Positions 1-8,328 of a DNA stretch of 27,274 nt are shown here, piece by piece. Under the pieces are notes generated by a model. It was not told the origin of the DNA. It saw nothing but the letters and a program-made list of their open reading frames with translations, and made no database searches. This DNA comes from Euryarchaeota archaeon UBA106 (lineage in GTDB: Archaea; Thermoplasmatota; Poseidoniia; Poseidoniales; Thalassarchaeaceae): the NCBI GenBank assembly GCA_002502365.1, contig DAOJ01000046.1:1-27274 (forward strand). Reading direction: 5' to 3'. The position numbers and the translations under genes were made by a program. Numbering within the stretch: the stretch's first letter is position 1; every line of letters begins with the position of its first letter.

Positions 1-348
1 TTGAGCGGCCGTCTCTCTACTACTCCCGGTTCCCTTTCGATGGCCGCTAACAATTACTTCGAATCCACCATCCATCAATGCACGTGACTCAAAGACCCGA
101 CGGCCTTCATGCAGAAGTCCTGCATATGCATTCTCTGCAAGTATAGCTGGATCATGATCAAAGCACACCCAAGCCGGAGTCATTACATCGGTGTTGATAT
201 CGTCAAGTAAGTCATCGACAGACAAATCTTCCATCCTTAATTCGAGACCCTCATACAACTGTTTTCGGATTAGCTCCAAATCTTTTGTCAAAAATAGTAC
301 CCTTTTGTTAGGGCTAAGACTGACTTTGGGAGGAGGCCAAGACTGCAT
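1..348 (-). CDS. Aconitase/isopropylmalate-isomerase superfamily hydratase, N-terminal part (partial)
   Basis: The reverse strand is open from an ATG at 348 to the window edge, giving 116 residues with the C-terminus missing. Two segments match the swivel domain of the aconitase/3-isopropylmalate dehydratase superfamily: DDINTDVMTPA (compare LeuD DxxDTDxIxPA) and VSGHRKGTGSSRETAA (compare LeuD GxxFGxGSSREHA). That loop contacts the substrate in the family. The swivel lies near the N-terminus, as in AcnB-like or YbhJ-like architectures, rather than at the C-terminus as in AcnA. If so, the [4Fe-4S] catalytic domains lie beyond the left edge. The start is supported by GAGGTG 5 nt upstream; no other ATG, GTG or TTG exists in frame before a stop at 418-420. 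The substrate cannot be decided from this fragment. Confidence 0.8.
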   Translation of the reverse strand, partial: MQSWPPPKVSLSPNKRVLFLTKDLELIRKQLYEGLELRMEDLSVDDLLDDINTDVMTPAWVCFDHDPAILAENAYAGLLHEGRRVFESRALMDGGFEVIVSGHRKGTGSSRETAAQ

Positions 349-459
349 ACCAACACCTCTTGCTAGTTGTATGCCAGCATCCGATGCTATTTCACCGTTG
401 GTAATACAACAAGTAGGCTAGCAGACCTACGTTTACGTGCACCATTAAAATCTCTAAGG

Positions 460-467
460 TTTAAATA
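460..467 (+). promoter_or_regulatory. Putative TATA box of tfb
   Basis: TTTAAATA lies 53 nt before the tfb ATG. With usual archaeal spacing, transcription would start near 490, leaving a 5' leader of about 30 nt that carries the ribosome binding site. It is the only strong A/T box in the 421-519 gap. Assignment is by position and composition only. Confidence 0.45.
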
Positions 468-519
468 TCAAGTCCATTGCGGATATTTTACCTTTCGGGT
501 CGAAAGGGGTGATTAAAAG

Positions 520-1446
520 ATGTCAGAATATCTCGTAGAAGACACAGTCAAGTGTGATGAATGCGGGTCAAGGAATTTGACTCGAGACGAAACTCGTGGA
601 GAAGTAGTCTGTGATGATTGTGGCCTTGTTCTTGAAGACAAGGTTATCGATCAAGGCGCCGAATGGCGTGTATTCAGTCCAGAACAAGGAGACCAGCGTG
701 CACGTACCGGCGCACCAATGACAGTAATGCTCCACGACAAAGGTCTCTCGACTGACATTGACTGGCAAAACAAGGATTATTCTGGAAAGACAATCTCCTC
801 TCGATACCGATCTCAATTCTATCGAATGAGAAAGTGGCAGAAGCGTTCTCGAGTAAGCAACGCGACCGAGCGCAACCTTGCAATGGCTCTTGCCGAATTA
901 GATAGAATGGCAAGCCGCCTAGATCTTCCAAAGAGCATTCGTGAAACCGCTGCTGTTAACTACAAGAAAGCGGTTGAAAAGAGACTCATTCGCGGTCGCT
1001 CTATCGAAGGAGTTGCAGCTGCATCCCTTTATGCAGCCTGCCGACAGTGCAATAATCCACGAACACTCGATGAAATTGGCGATGCTAGCAGGACCGGTAG
1101 AAAGGAAATTGGTCGCACATACAGATTCATGGTTCGTGAATTGAAGATGAAAATCCCACCAACCAAGCCTGAGGATTATATCCCTCGATTCTGTTCCGGT
1201 CTTGACCTAGACGCCGAGGTACAAGCCAAGGCATACGAATTGATTCAGAAGGCTCAGGAAAAGGAACTAACCAGCGGCCGAGGTCCAACCGGTATCGCTG
1301 CTTCAATCATCTACATTGCATCGGTTCTTTGTGGTAAGCGCAGAACCCAACGAGAGGTTGCTGAGGTGGCCGGTGTCACAGAAGTTACTATCCGAAACAG
1401 GTACAAGGAACTCATCCAGAACCTGAATATCGAATTAGAAATTTGA
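520..1446 (+). CDS. tfb: Transcription initiation factor B (TFB)
   Basis: This 308-residue protein has the length and layout of archaeal TFB, the homologue of TFIIB. It binds the TBP-TATA complex and recruits RNA polymerase. Residues 12-34 form a zinc ribbon with two CxxC pairs (C12/C15 and C31/C34). A B-reader/B-linker-like stretch follows (about 40-105), then two cyclin-fold repeats (about 110-200 and 205-300), with RGRSIEGVAAASLYAACR in the first and GRGPTGIAASIIYIA in the second. The C-terminal helix-turn-helix (EVAGVTEVTIRNRYKEL) is the part that reads the BRE in this family. The ATG is preceded by GGGGTGAT at good spacing. A second gene starts 10 nt after the stop, suggesting cotranscription. 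Archaea often carry several TFB paralogues, and which one this is cannot be told here. Confidence 0.97.
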   Translation: MSEYLVEDTVKCDECGSRNLTRDETRGEVVCDDCGLVLEDKVIDQGAEWRVFSPEQGDQRARTGAPMTVMLHDKGLSTDIDWQNKDYSGKTISSRYRSQFYRMRKWQKRSRVSNATERNLAMALAELDRMASRLDLPKSIRETAAVNYKKAVEKRLIRGRSIEGVAAASLYAACRQCNNPRTLDEIGDASRTGRKEIGRTYRFMVRELKMKIPPTKPEDYIPRFCSGLDLDAEVQAKAYELIQKAQEKELTSGRGPTGIAASIIYIASVLCGKRRTQREVAEVAGVTEVTIRNRYKELIQNLNIELEI

Positions 1447-1456
1447 GTCGGTCTAA

Positions 1457-2785
1457 ATGCCCAGACGGGAAGGCAAGGCCTTAGTCTGGCAGGTAACTGA
1501 TGAGAGACTAAAGCATGCGGTAAGTCAAGCATTTGATATTGCTCCACTGCCTAATCCACCTCTAGAATTACCGGATTTTCCTGCAATTCCACCAACTAAC
1601 TCGGAATCATTAGTTCGTCAGGCGGCGGGAATCTTCGCAATAGATCGTCAAGGATTCAACATGAAATTAGCTGAAGTGTGTGAGCTACATTTACCAAACC
1701 ATGTTCGTCAATCAATCGATCCCATAGAGGCCGAATCAGAATGGTTAGCCACAAACTCAGAACCAATCGCTGAGAGAATACTTGCCCTTCAGGCAAGAGA
1801 TTGGTTAGCAGTCGCATTAGATGAGAATGTGCCAGATACAGATAGATGGTATCTTGGTTCAAGTTTGTTAGTAGGCCTTGCACTTGATGGTTCAGAGATT
1901 GCTAGGGATGATTGCTACTATTTGCTTGAAGCAATCGCTTATGCCGTAACTCCTGGGAATTTACCATATTCAAATGTAACAGGCCATCACCAAATTGCAT
2001 GGGAACCAGAGATTACTAAGTCCAATCCACTTCCACCACACCCCGCGGGTGTAATGGCCGCAACAACAATTCTAGACACGCTATCGATGAAACCAGAATC
2101 TTCAGCAAAGATTCTGCCAAAATGGTTGGAGAATCTTTCCGTCTCACTACATCTATGTCCGACATTATCCATTCCTTCCCGTGTGATTGATGGTCTCGGG
2201 CAAACCGACGATGACAGCAGCCCATTTGTAAGAGCGGGGCTGCAAATGCTGTCACACTCTCTAGAGGAGGCAACAGACATACTTGTTGCATCTGCTGATC
2301 ATCGATCAGTAGGCACTAGAAGAACAGTTGCAGAAAATCTCTCTCGTATCCATGCTCAAGAAAACACACTTGCTCTCACGTTGGCTGACCGGCTCTCATC
2401 TGAGAAGGATGAATCAATACAGACACTTTGCGCCTCATATGTAGGAGGATTAGCCCGCTTTTCAGAAGAGGAATTTGTTACAAGAGCTCAATCAATAATT
2501 GCCAAAGGAAACCAAAAAGCCATCCAAAGACTAGTAGAATCCGGACTTCGAGACTATCTCTCCACAAACCCAACAGACCCTGCTCAACTTCTTTCCTCGG
2601 CTTGGCTCTCTTCTTCGGAAATAGGGCGCTCTAGAATAGGAAATCTGATTGTCGAACAAGCTAGAGTGTCTCCAGAAGGCTTTCGGGAAACATGCGAAAA
2701 AGTCAGGAAATCTGACATCGAATCTTTCGATAACTTAGCTAGCTGGGTCAAGATGAGAAATCCTGAGGCCTACCAATTATTGTAG
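1457..2785 (+). CDS. Uncharacterised helical protein downstream of tfb
   Basis: I do not recognise this 442-residue protein. It starts 10 nt after the tfb stop on the same strand, so it is probably cotranscribed and perhaps coupled to tfb. It has no signal peptide or membrane segment. The first 60 residues are Pro-rich (APLPNPPLELPDF). From about residue 65 it is predicted mostly helical, with short amphipathic helices in the second half (for example SADHRSVGTRRTVAENLSR and VGGLARFSEEEFVTRAQSI) that recall HEAT/ARM-type scaffolds. No catalytic motif is visible. The stop at 2785 lies 4 nt from the convergent nrdJ stop. Codon use resembles its neighbours, so the frame is very likely real, but function is unknown. 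A role as a transcription partner would be inferred from context alone. Confidence 0.85.
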   Translation: MPRREGKALVWQVTDERLKHAVSQAFDIAPLPNPPLELPDFPAIPPTNSESLVRQAAGIFAIDRQGFNMKLAEVCELHLPNHVRQSIDPIEAESEWLATNSEPIAERILALQARDWLAVALDENVPDTDRWYLGSSLLVGLALDGSEIARDDCYYLLEAIAYAVTPGNLPYSNVTGHHQIAWEPEITKSNPLPPHPAGVMAATTILDTLSMKPESSAKILPKWLENLSVSLHLCPTLSIPSRVIDGLGQTDDDSSPFVRAGLQMLSHSLEEATDILVASADHRSVGTRRTVAENLSRIHAQENTLALTLADRLSSEKDESIQTLCASYVGGLARFSEEEFVTRAQSIIAKGNQKAIQRLVESGLRDYLSTNPTDPAQLLSSAWLSSSEIGRSRIGNLIVEQARVSPEGFRETCEKVRKSDIESFDNLASWVKMRNPEAYQLL

Positions 2786-2789
2786 GAAA

Positions 2790-5700
2790 TCAGGAACAAC
2801 CAGTAGTTGCGCCGCAAGCATTGCACTTCAGACAAGTGCCGTTACGAACCATCTGGCTACTTCCACAATCGTCGCAGATATCACCAGTGAAGCCGCGCTC
2901 ACGCGCCATTCGACGGATTCGAGAATCTTCATCTTCTTCGGTTTGCGTGACTGCATTAAGAGTCAACTGTACATCTCGCTTCTCTCCTTGATTTCGAACC
3001 AAACCATCCTCTGTTTGCTCTGGTCTACTAATCGAAGTCGATACCAAATCTTCAGCTGATACATGAGCTAGGTCGTCACGCTCCAAGTATTGAATAGCTA
3101 ATTCGCGGAATATGTAGTCAACGATTGAAGTCGACATCTTAACTCGTCCACTACCGCCGGTTACCATTCCACTTGGGTCGAACTTCTGGAAAGTGAATGA
3201 CTTGACGAACGCATCTAGAGGTACACCATATTGTAATCCAATAGACACCGCGATTGCGAATTGATTCAGTAGAGACCGCCAGGCAGCACCCTCTTTCGAA
3301 GTTGTAATCATAATCTCTCCAAGACGACCATCATCATAATTGCTTGAAGATAGGTAAACTGTGTGACCTCCAACTCTAGCTTTCATTGTACTCGAAGATC
3401 TAACATCTGGAAGAGGTCTTCTTGTTGCGATGTAATTGTGGACAAACTGCTCGGCAACAACAGTAGCAGCAGGAGCAGGGATTGGAAGAGCTTCAGCAGT
3501 TTGCTCTACCATCTTGTGAACAACAGTAACCGCCTCATCTTCTTCTTCCTCATCTAGAGATGTGGCATCAACTAACTGATTCATCAATGGTTGACTGAGT
3601 TTACTTCCATCACGATAAATTGCACATGCCTTAATCATAGTATCATAACTTAGGTCATATGCTGCTCTAATATCTTCAATAGATGCATCAGCAGGCATGT
3701 TGATTGTCTTCGAGATTGCTCCTGAAATGAATGGTTGAGCTGCAGCCATCATTAGTACGTGAGCCTTCCAATCAATAGATCTCTTTCCATATTTACCACA
3801 TGGAGTTGCACAATCGAACACGGCCAAGTGCTCATCCTTGAGTCCAGGCGCTCCCTCAATTGTACCGTATCCAAAGACGTGATCATTAGCTTGGTCAATT
3901 TCATCATTAGAGAACCCAAGGTGGCCAAGTGTATCGAAGAAAGGATCTTCGAATTGCTCTACGGTCATTCCTAGAGTTTCTGTACAGAATTCCTCTCCAA
4001 GGATAGAAGGTGCGAATGCAGAGCGAATATCGAAAACATCTGGGAAACTCGCTTCAACTTTCTTCACCATCTTTGCATTGAAACCTGCTGCCTTCAAAAC
4101 CTTGCTTGAGATTGTTGGACAATTTCCTAGAGAAGCAGTTCCCATAATGTATTCTTGGATTGCCTGAGTTTCTTTTTCTGAGTATCCCAATCGCCTTAGA
4201 GCGTTCGGGACTCCATGGTTGATGATTCTCAGCGAACCTCCGCCCGCCAATTGTTTGTACTGAACTAGTGAGAATTGTGGTTCTACTCCTGTAGTATCTG
4301 CATTCATCACTAATCCAATAGTTCCGGTTGGAGCGATAACGGTAGTCTGTGCATTTCTGTAACCATGCTCCTCGCCTTCTCTAAGAGCACGATCCCATGC
4401 TTCTCTAGCGGCTTCAAGTAAATCCTTAGGGCACTTCTTCGCATTTATTCCCATAGGCAATACCGACAAACCATCGTATTCCTCTGCTGGGGCATCGTAT
4501 GCTGCAAGACGATGATTCTTCATTACGCGCAACATATGTTCAGCATTTTCTGAATAGTTAGGGAATGGTCCAAGAACAGACGCCATCTCAGCACTAGTCG
4601 CATAAGATTCCCCACACATTATCGAGGTAACAGCCCCACATATTGCATATCCTCGTTCATCATCATATGGAATACCCATGTGCATGAGTAAAGAACCGAG
4701 ATTACAGTATCCAAGTCCTAGAGTCCTATATTCGTATGACTGGCGTGCGATTTCCGCTGACGGGAATTGAGCCATTAGTACACTGATTTCTAGAGTAGCA
4801 GTCCATAATCGGACGGAGTGTCGGAAGTCCTCAACGTCGAAGGTTTGAGTTGCTTTGTCATAGTAATGTAGTAGATTGATGCTAGCAAGGTTGCAGGCAG
4901 TATCATCTAGGAACATGTACTCACTACAAGGGTTTGAACCATTTATTCGACCACCTTCGGGGCAGGTGTGCCATTCGTTTATTGTGGTATCAAATTGAAC
5001 TCCAGGATCAGCACAAGCCCAAGCGGTATAGGCCACTTTGTCCCATAATTCTGCAGCAGGCATTGTCTTGCAGGGCTCAGGATCTCTTCCTTCCAGCTCA
5101 GCCTTCTTTAGCTCGGTTCGATGGTAAAGATTCCAGTCTCCATCATTTCGAAGAGCGTCCATAAATGAATTAGGAACACGAACGGAATTGTTGGAGTTTT
5201 GACCAGATACGGTTCCATAACCTTCTCCTTGCCAATCAGTATCCATCTGTTCGAATGTTAAACTCTTCCAGCCTTGATCTGCAAGGTCTAGGATTCGCTT
5301 TATGTGCGGCTGAGGAACGCTATCTCGCACGGCCTTTATCATCGCCAATTTGAGAGCCCCGTTAACAGCAGGGTCTGTCTTTGACTCGTCCTCATCATGG
5401 CTCCATATAGCAGACAAGATAGCATCGGAATGTTTCTGCAAAAGACTTGAACCAATCACTAGAGCAGAGACTTTTTCCTCCTCTGTTAGTTTCCAGTCAA
5501 TGTATTCTTCGATATCTGGATGATCAAGGTCTAGAGTAACCATCTTTGCAGCACGGCGAGTTGTCCCTCCTGACTTGATAGCTCCGGCAGCCCTATCGCC
5601 AATCTTCAGGAATGACAGAAGACCACTGGATGTTCCGCCGCCGGATAGCGGTTCGCCTGCACCTCTAATTTGCGAGAAGTTTGAACCTGTTCCAGATCCA

Positions 5701-6440
5701 TATTTGAACAACAAAGCTTCTCGATTCCACAGACCCATAATCGATTCGGTGCCTCCTACTAAGGAATCTCCTACAGATTGTATGAAGCAAGCGTGTGGCT
5801 GTGGGTGTGTGTAAGCATCCTCGGAAAGTTTCAATTCACCAGAAACGCCATCCACGTAGTGGTGCCCTTGGGCTGGACCTGTGATTCCATAAGCCCAATT
5901 CAATCCAGTATTGAACCATTGAGGGCTATTTGGTGCTGATCTCTGACTTGCGATTAGGTAACACATTTCATCGTAGAAGGCACGGGCATCAGCCTCACTA
6001 GCAAAGTAACCATGAGTCCAGCCCCAGTAAGTCCAGGTGCCCGCTAGACGGCGGAATAATTCCCGCCCGTGTGTCTCACCGACAAACCTGTCCTCTGGAG
6101 CAAGGGTCTGAAGTTTCTCGTGGTCAGGCTCGCTACGTTGTAGCCACCCCGGTACTCCATCCTCTGCCACCTTGCGCAGAACAGCCGGAACACCTGCCTT
6201 CCTCAGATACTTCTGAGCACAGACTTTGCCGGGAACCCCTGCAAAACCTGAAGGTAATTGAACACCTTGAATTTCATGAGCAAGACTTCCGTCGGGGTTT
6301 CGGATTTCCACACTCATTTCAATCCATTCAAAGGCGTCAAAGGGATCAGAACCTGCAGTTGTAAATCGGCGTTCAATTACTAATCCCTTCTCAGCCTCGC
6401 CAACTTCAGCGACGGCTTCTTCATCTGTTCTCGTCTGCAT
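2790..6440 (-). CDS. nrdJ: Adenosylcobalamin-dependent (class II) ribonucleotide reductase
   Basis: This protein of about 1216 residues reduces ribonucleotides to deoxyribonucleotides using a thiyl radical made from coenzyme B12. Near the N-terminus are QRSAPNSPQWFNTGL and PHACFIQSV, the latter holding the redox Cys. GSGTGSNFSQIRG follows, and NPCSE (C505) is the radical-cysteine loop matching NPCxE of class I and II enzymes. PTGTIG and ATPCGKYGKR lie further on. A TSCPD-type domain (KMSTSIVDYIFRELA) precedes the tail, which ends in a Cys-rich module with CDDCG and CLKCNACG that probably binds zinc. Length and sequence recall the roughly 1200-residue alphaproteobacterial NrdJ. I see no intein. 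The ATG at 6440 has GGAAGTG 6 nt upstream; a TTG at 6473 is the alternative and has a tightly placed GGAG. The gene needs adenosylcobalamin and no oxygen-dependent subunit. Confidence 0.96.
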   Translation of the reverse strand: MQTRTDEEAVAEVGEAEKGLVIERRFTTAGSDPFDAFEWIEMSVEIRNPDGSLAHEIQGVQLPSGFAGVPGKVCAQKYLRKAGVPAVLRKVAEDGVPGWLQRSEPDHEKLQTLAPEDRFVGETHGRELFRRLAGTWTYWGWTHGYFASEADARAFYDEMCYLIASQRSAPNSPQWFNTGLNWAYGITGPAQGHHYVDGVSGELKLSEDAYTHPQPHACFIQSVGDSLVGGTESIMGLWNREALLFKYGSGTGSNFSQIRGAGEPLSGGGTSSGLLSFLKIGDRAAGAIKSGGTTRRAAKMVTLDLDHPDIEEYIDWKLTEEEKVSALVIGSSLLQKHSDAILSAIWSHDEDESKTDPAVNGALKLAMIKAVRDSVPQPHIKRILDLADQGWKSLTFEQMDTDWQGEGYGTVSGQNSNNSVRVPNSFMDALRNDGDWNLYHRTELKKAELEGRDPEPCKTMPAAELWDKVAYTAWACADPGVQFDTTINEWHTCPEGGRINGSNPCSEYMFLDDTACNLASINLLHYYDKATQTFDVEDFRHSVRLWTATLEISVLMAQFPSAEIARQSYEYRTLGLGYCNLGSLLMHMGIPYDDERGYAICGAVTSIMCGESYATSAEMASVLGPFPNYSENAEHMLRVMKNHRLAAYDAPAEEYDGLSVLPMGINAKKCPKDLLEAAREAWDRALREGEEHGYRNAQTTVIAPTGTIGLVMNADTTGVEPQFSLVQYKQLAGGGSLRIINHGVPNALRRLGYSEKETQAIQEYIMGTASLGNCPTISSKVLKAAGFNAKMVKKVEASFPDVFDIRSAFAPSILGEEFCTETLGMTVEQFEDPFFDTLGHLGFSNDEIDQANDHVFGYGTIEGAPGLKDEHLAVFDCATPCGKYGKRSIDWKAHVLMMAAAQPFISGAISKTINMPADASIEDIRAAYDLSYDTMIKACAIYRDGSKLSQPLMNQLVDATSLDEEEEDEAVTVVHKMVEQTAEALPIPAPAATVVAEQFVHNYIATRRPLPDVRSSSTMKARVGGHTVYLSSSNYDDGRLGEIMITTSKEGAAWRSLLNQFAIAVSIGLQYGVPLDAFVKSFTFQKFDPSGMVTGGSGRVKMSTSIVDYIFRELAIQYLERDDLAHVSAEDLVSTSISRPEQTEDGLVRNQGEKRDVQLTLNAVTQTEEDEDSRIRRMARERGFTGDICDDCGSSQMVRNGTCLKCNACGATTGCS

Positions 6441-6479
6441 CACAACCACTTCCGAATCAAATCCCCGGCTCAATTCTCT

Positions 6480-6497
6480 CCTTCGCGCGAGCGAAGG
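6480..6497. promoter_or_regulatory. Perfect hairpin in the nrdJ leader
   Basis: CCTTCGC and GCGAAGG form a 7-bp perfect stem around a 4-nt loop. On the nrdJ mRNA strand the 3' arm runs straight into GGAGAG just before the alternative TTG start at 6473. It could mask a ribosome binding site or sit in the 5' leader of an ATG-6440 start. The structure is seen in the sequence; the regulatory role is inferred. Confidence 0.45.
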
Positions 6498-6530
6498 ATT
6501 CCGTTGTGCCCGAAGACGGACTTTAATGAG

Positions 6531-6552
6531 TTCGGAAAATACCCCTTCCGAA
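6531..6552. promoter_or_regulatory. Inverted repeat at the predicted nrdJ transcription start
   Basis: TTCGGAA, an 8-nt spacer and TTCCGAA make a perfect 7-bp dyad. Counting 26 nt from the TATA-like element at 6568-6574 places the nrdJ transcript start near 6545, inside the dyad. That would suit a repressor operator. It does not match the bacterial NrdR box as I know it. Confidence 0.4.
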
Positions 6553-6567
6553 GAGACAAATTATTCC

Positions 6568-6574
6568 TAATAAA
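6568..6574 (-). promoter_or_regulatory. Putative TATA box of nrdJ
   Basis: TTTATTA reads on the reverse strand about 130 nt before the nrdJ ATG, in the A/T-rich gap between nrdJ and the OsmC-family gene. The predicted leader of about 100 nt would contain the 6480-6497 hairpin. Assignment is by composition only. Confidence 0.35.
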
Positions 6575-6614
6575 TCATCAATCGAAAATCTATGCGGGGT
6601 TACAAATTAACAAG

Positions 6615-7007
6615 TTACTCTCGTAAATCAAGTGTCCAATCTACACTTGCTCCGGACCTCGAAATCATAATTCCAACCGAACAATCCTTCTCATGTGAAA
6701 GTGAGATTATTCTTCGAACCAATTTCTCAGGTACATCCCCCTCAACGACATAATGCATTTTCACTGAAGTAAAAACTCGCGGAGACTCATCAGCCCTCAT
6801 TCCCTCTACATCTACCCACATTGCCCGAATGTTATCCATTCTTTCTTTGAGGCCAACTCTAAGGTCAATTAGTGAACAGGCAGCATGGGCCTGAAGCACC
6901 ATTTCCATAGGACTGGGTGCAACTTCGCTGTAGATTGAAGTCAACTTGCCAGAATCAGTTTCAGCCTCCATGGAATAACCCTCAGTCCAGCGAACTACGC
7001 TATTCAT
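6615..7007 (-). CDS. OsmC/Ohr family protein
   Basis: This 130-residue protein has the OsmC layout: an N-terminal strand region, a central helix with the first Cys (HAACSLIDL, C44) and a second Cys on a later helix (SHEKDCSVG, C109). In OsmC and Ohr proteins the Cys pair reduces organic or fatty-acid hydroperoxides with thiol donors. The MEMVLQAHAACS and GLKERMDNI segments resemble the YhfA-like branch. Whether it acts as a peroxidase is inferred from the retained cysteines. The frame extends upstream to 7148, but the ATG at 7007 is preferred: GGAGG lies just upstream, homology starts there, and the longer form would overlap icd. It is divergent from icd with a 72-nt gap. Confidence 0.85.
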   Translation of the reverse strand: MNSVVRWTEGYSMEAETDSGKLTSIYSEVAPSPMEMVLQAHAACSLIDLRVGLKERMDNIRAMWVDVEGMRADESPRVFTSVKMHYVVEGDVPEKLVRRIISLSHEKDCSVGIMISRSGASVDWTLDLRE

Positions 7008-7079
7008 GCCCCCTCCTCTATCGCGTCCGTCTTGAGGGTTGGCTTCTTGAGGCGAGGGCAAGTGGAGCGACTGAGTGAC

Positions 7080-8309
7080 ATGACTGAGGGCAGTGCAATT
7101 ACAATGGAAGAAGGTCGTTTGAGCGTACCCGATCAACCAATAATCCATTACATCGAAGGGGATGGAATTGGAGTCGATATAACTCCTGTTATGATTGATG
7201 TGGTTGACGCGGCGGTCAACAAGGCATACTCAGGATCTCGCCGAATTCACTGGTCTGAAGTATTGGCAGGAGAAAAGGCATTCAACGCCACTGGCGAGTG
7301 GTTGCCAGATGAGACACTTGCTTCAATGAAGAACGGGCTAGTCTCAATCAAAGGACCTCTTACAACTCCTGTAGGCGGAGGAATCAGAAGCCTGAATGTT
7401 GCATTGCGACAACAACTGGATTTGTTCGCCTGTGTCCGTCCGGTTCGCTGGTACGCTGGTACGCCCAGTCCTGTACGAGATCCTGGCGCAGTCGACATGA
7501 TTATTTTCAGAGAAAATAGCGAAGACGTATACGCAGGAATAGAGTGGGAATCAGGTAGCGAAGACGTAGCCAAAGTGATTCAATTCTTACAAAATGAAAT
7601 GGGTGTCGAAAAGATTCGGTTCCCTGACTCATCAGGAATCGGAATCAAACCGATTAGTGTAGAAGGAACCGCTAGAATAGTACGGGCAGCAATCAGATAT
7701 GCGATCGATAATGATAAGGATTCAGTAACTCTTGTTCACAAAGGGAACATCATGAAATTCACAGAAGGTGGATTCAGAGATTGGGGATATCAACTAGCCA
7801 AAGACGAATTTGGAGCAGTAGAATTAGACGGTGGACCTTGGTGCACATTGACTAATCCAAAGACAGGAAACACTATTGTCATCAAGGATGTAATTGCAGA
7901 CGCAATGCTACAACAAGTTCTCACGCGCCCGCGCGAGTATAGCGTTCTTGCAACCATGAATCTGAATGGAGATTACATCTCAGATGCGCTAGCTGCACAG
8001 GTTGGTGGAATAGGTATTGCCCCGGGTGCTAACATCAACTACGACACTGGAATTTCTATCTTCGAAGCCACACATGGAACAGCGCCAAAATATACCGGCC
8101 AAGACAAGGTCAATCCAGGTAGTCTGATTCTTTCTGCTGAGATGATGCTCAGACACATGGGCTGGGTTGAAGCAGCGGATCTAATTGTCAAAGGAATGGA
8201 GAGCGCGATTTCAGCTGGAACTGTAACCTATGATTTCGAGCGACTGATGGATGGAGCGACTTTACTGAAGTGTAGTGAGTTCGGTCAAGCAATTGTATCT
8301 CACATGTGA
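7080..8309 (+). CDS. icd: NADP-dependent isocitrate dehydrogenase, bacterial type
   Basis: This cytosolic enzyme oxidatively decarboxylates isocitrate to 2-oxoglutarate and NADPH in the TCA cycle. From the ATG at 7080 it is 409 residues, close to E. coli Icd (416), and resembles it along the whole length. IEGDGIGVDITP is near the start. GGGIRSLNVALR (S104 matches the Ser phosphorylated in E. coli) binds substrate, with HKGNIMKFTEG and NLNGDYISDALAAQ (metal-binding Asp) later. HGTAPKYTGQDKVNPG keeps the Lys-Tyr-Val residues and TYDFERLM the Tyr and Arg that select NADP in E. coli. A TTG at 7032 would add 16 residues with no homology. The gene is convergent with the PIN gene after a 19-nt gap. 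I see no Icd kinase/phosphatase in the window. Confidence 0.97.
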   Translation: MTEGSAITMEEGRLSVPDQPIIHYIEGDGIGVDITPVMIDVVDAAVNKAYSGSRRIHWSEVLAGEKAFNATGEWLPDETLASMKNGLVSIKGPLTTPVGGGIRSLNVALRQQLDLFACVRPVRWYAGTPSPVRDPGAVDMIIFRENSEDVYAGIEWESGSEDVAKVIQFLQNEMGVEKIRFPDSSGIGIKPISVEGTARIVRAAIRYAIDNDKDSVTLVHKGNIMKFTEGGFRDWGYQLAKDEFGAVELDGGPWCTLTNPKTGNTIVIKDVIADAMLQQVLTRPREYSVLATMNLNGDYISDALAAQVGGIGIAPGANINYDTGISIFEATHGTAPKYTGQDKVNPGSLILSAEMMLRHMGWVEAADLIVKGMESAISAGTVTYDFERLMDGATLLKCSEFGQAIVSHM

Positions 8310-8328
8310 GAACGCTTTCCTTCAACAA

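Noticed and set aside
191..421. Plus-strand open frame of 76 codons near the left edge
   Set aside because: It lies largely antisense to the aconitase-family gene, whose reverse frame has clear family motifs and a good ribosome binding site.
2790..6440. Intein within the ribonucleotide reductase
   Set aside because: The length matches full-size alphaproteobacterial-type NrdJ, motifs run in order, and no intein splice-junction block was seen.
6474..6614. Cobalamin riboswitch upstream of nrdJ
   Set aside because: The gap is about 140 nt, and I see no B12-box or the larger conserved fold; only two simple inverted repeats.
6615..7148. Longer OsmC-family protein starting at 7148
   Set aside because: The extra 47 residues would overlap icd, lack homology, and the ATG at 7007 has a strong GGAGG.
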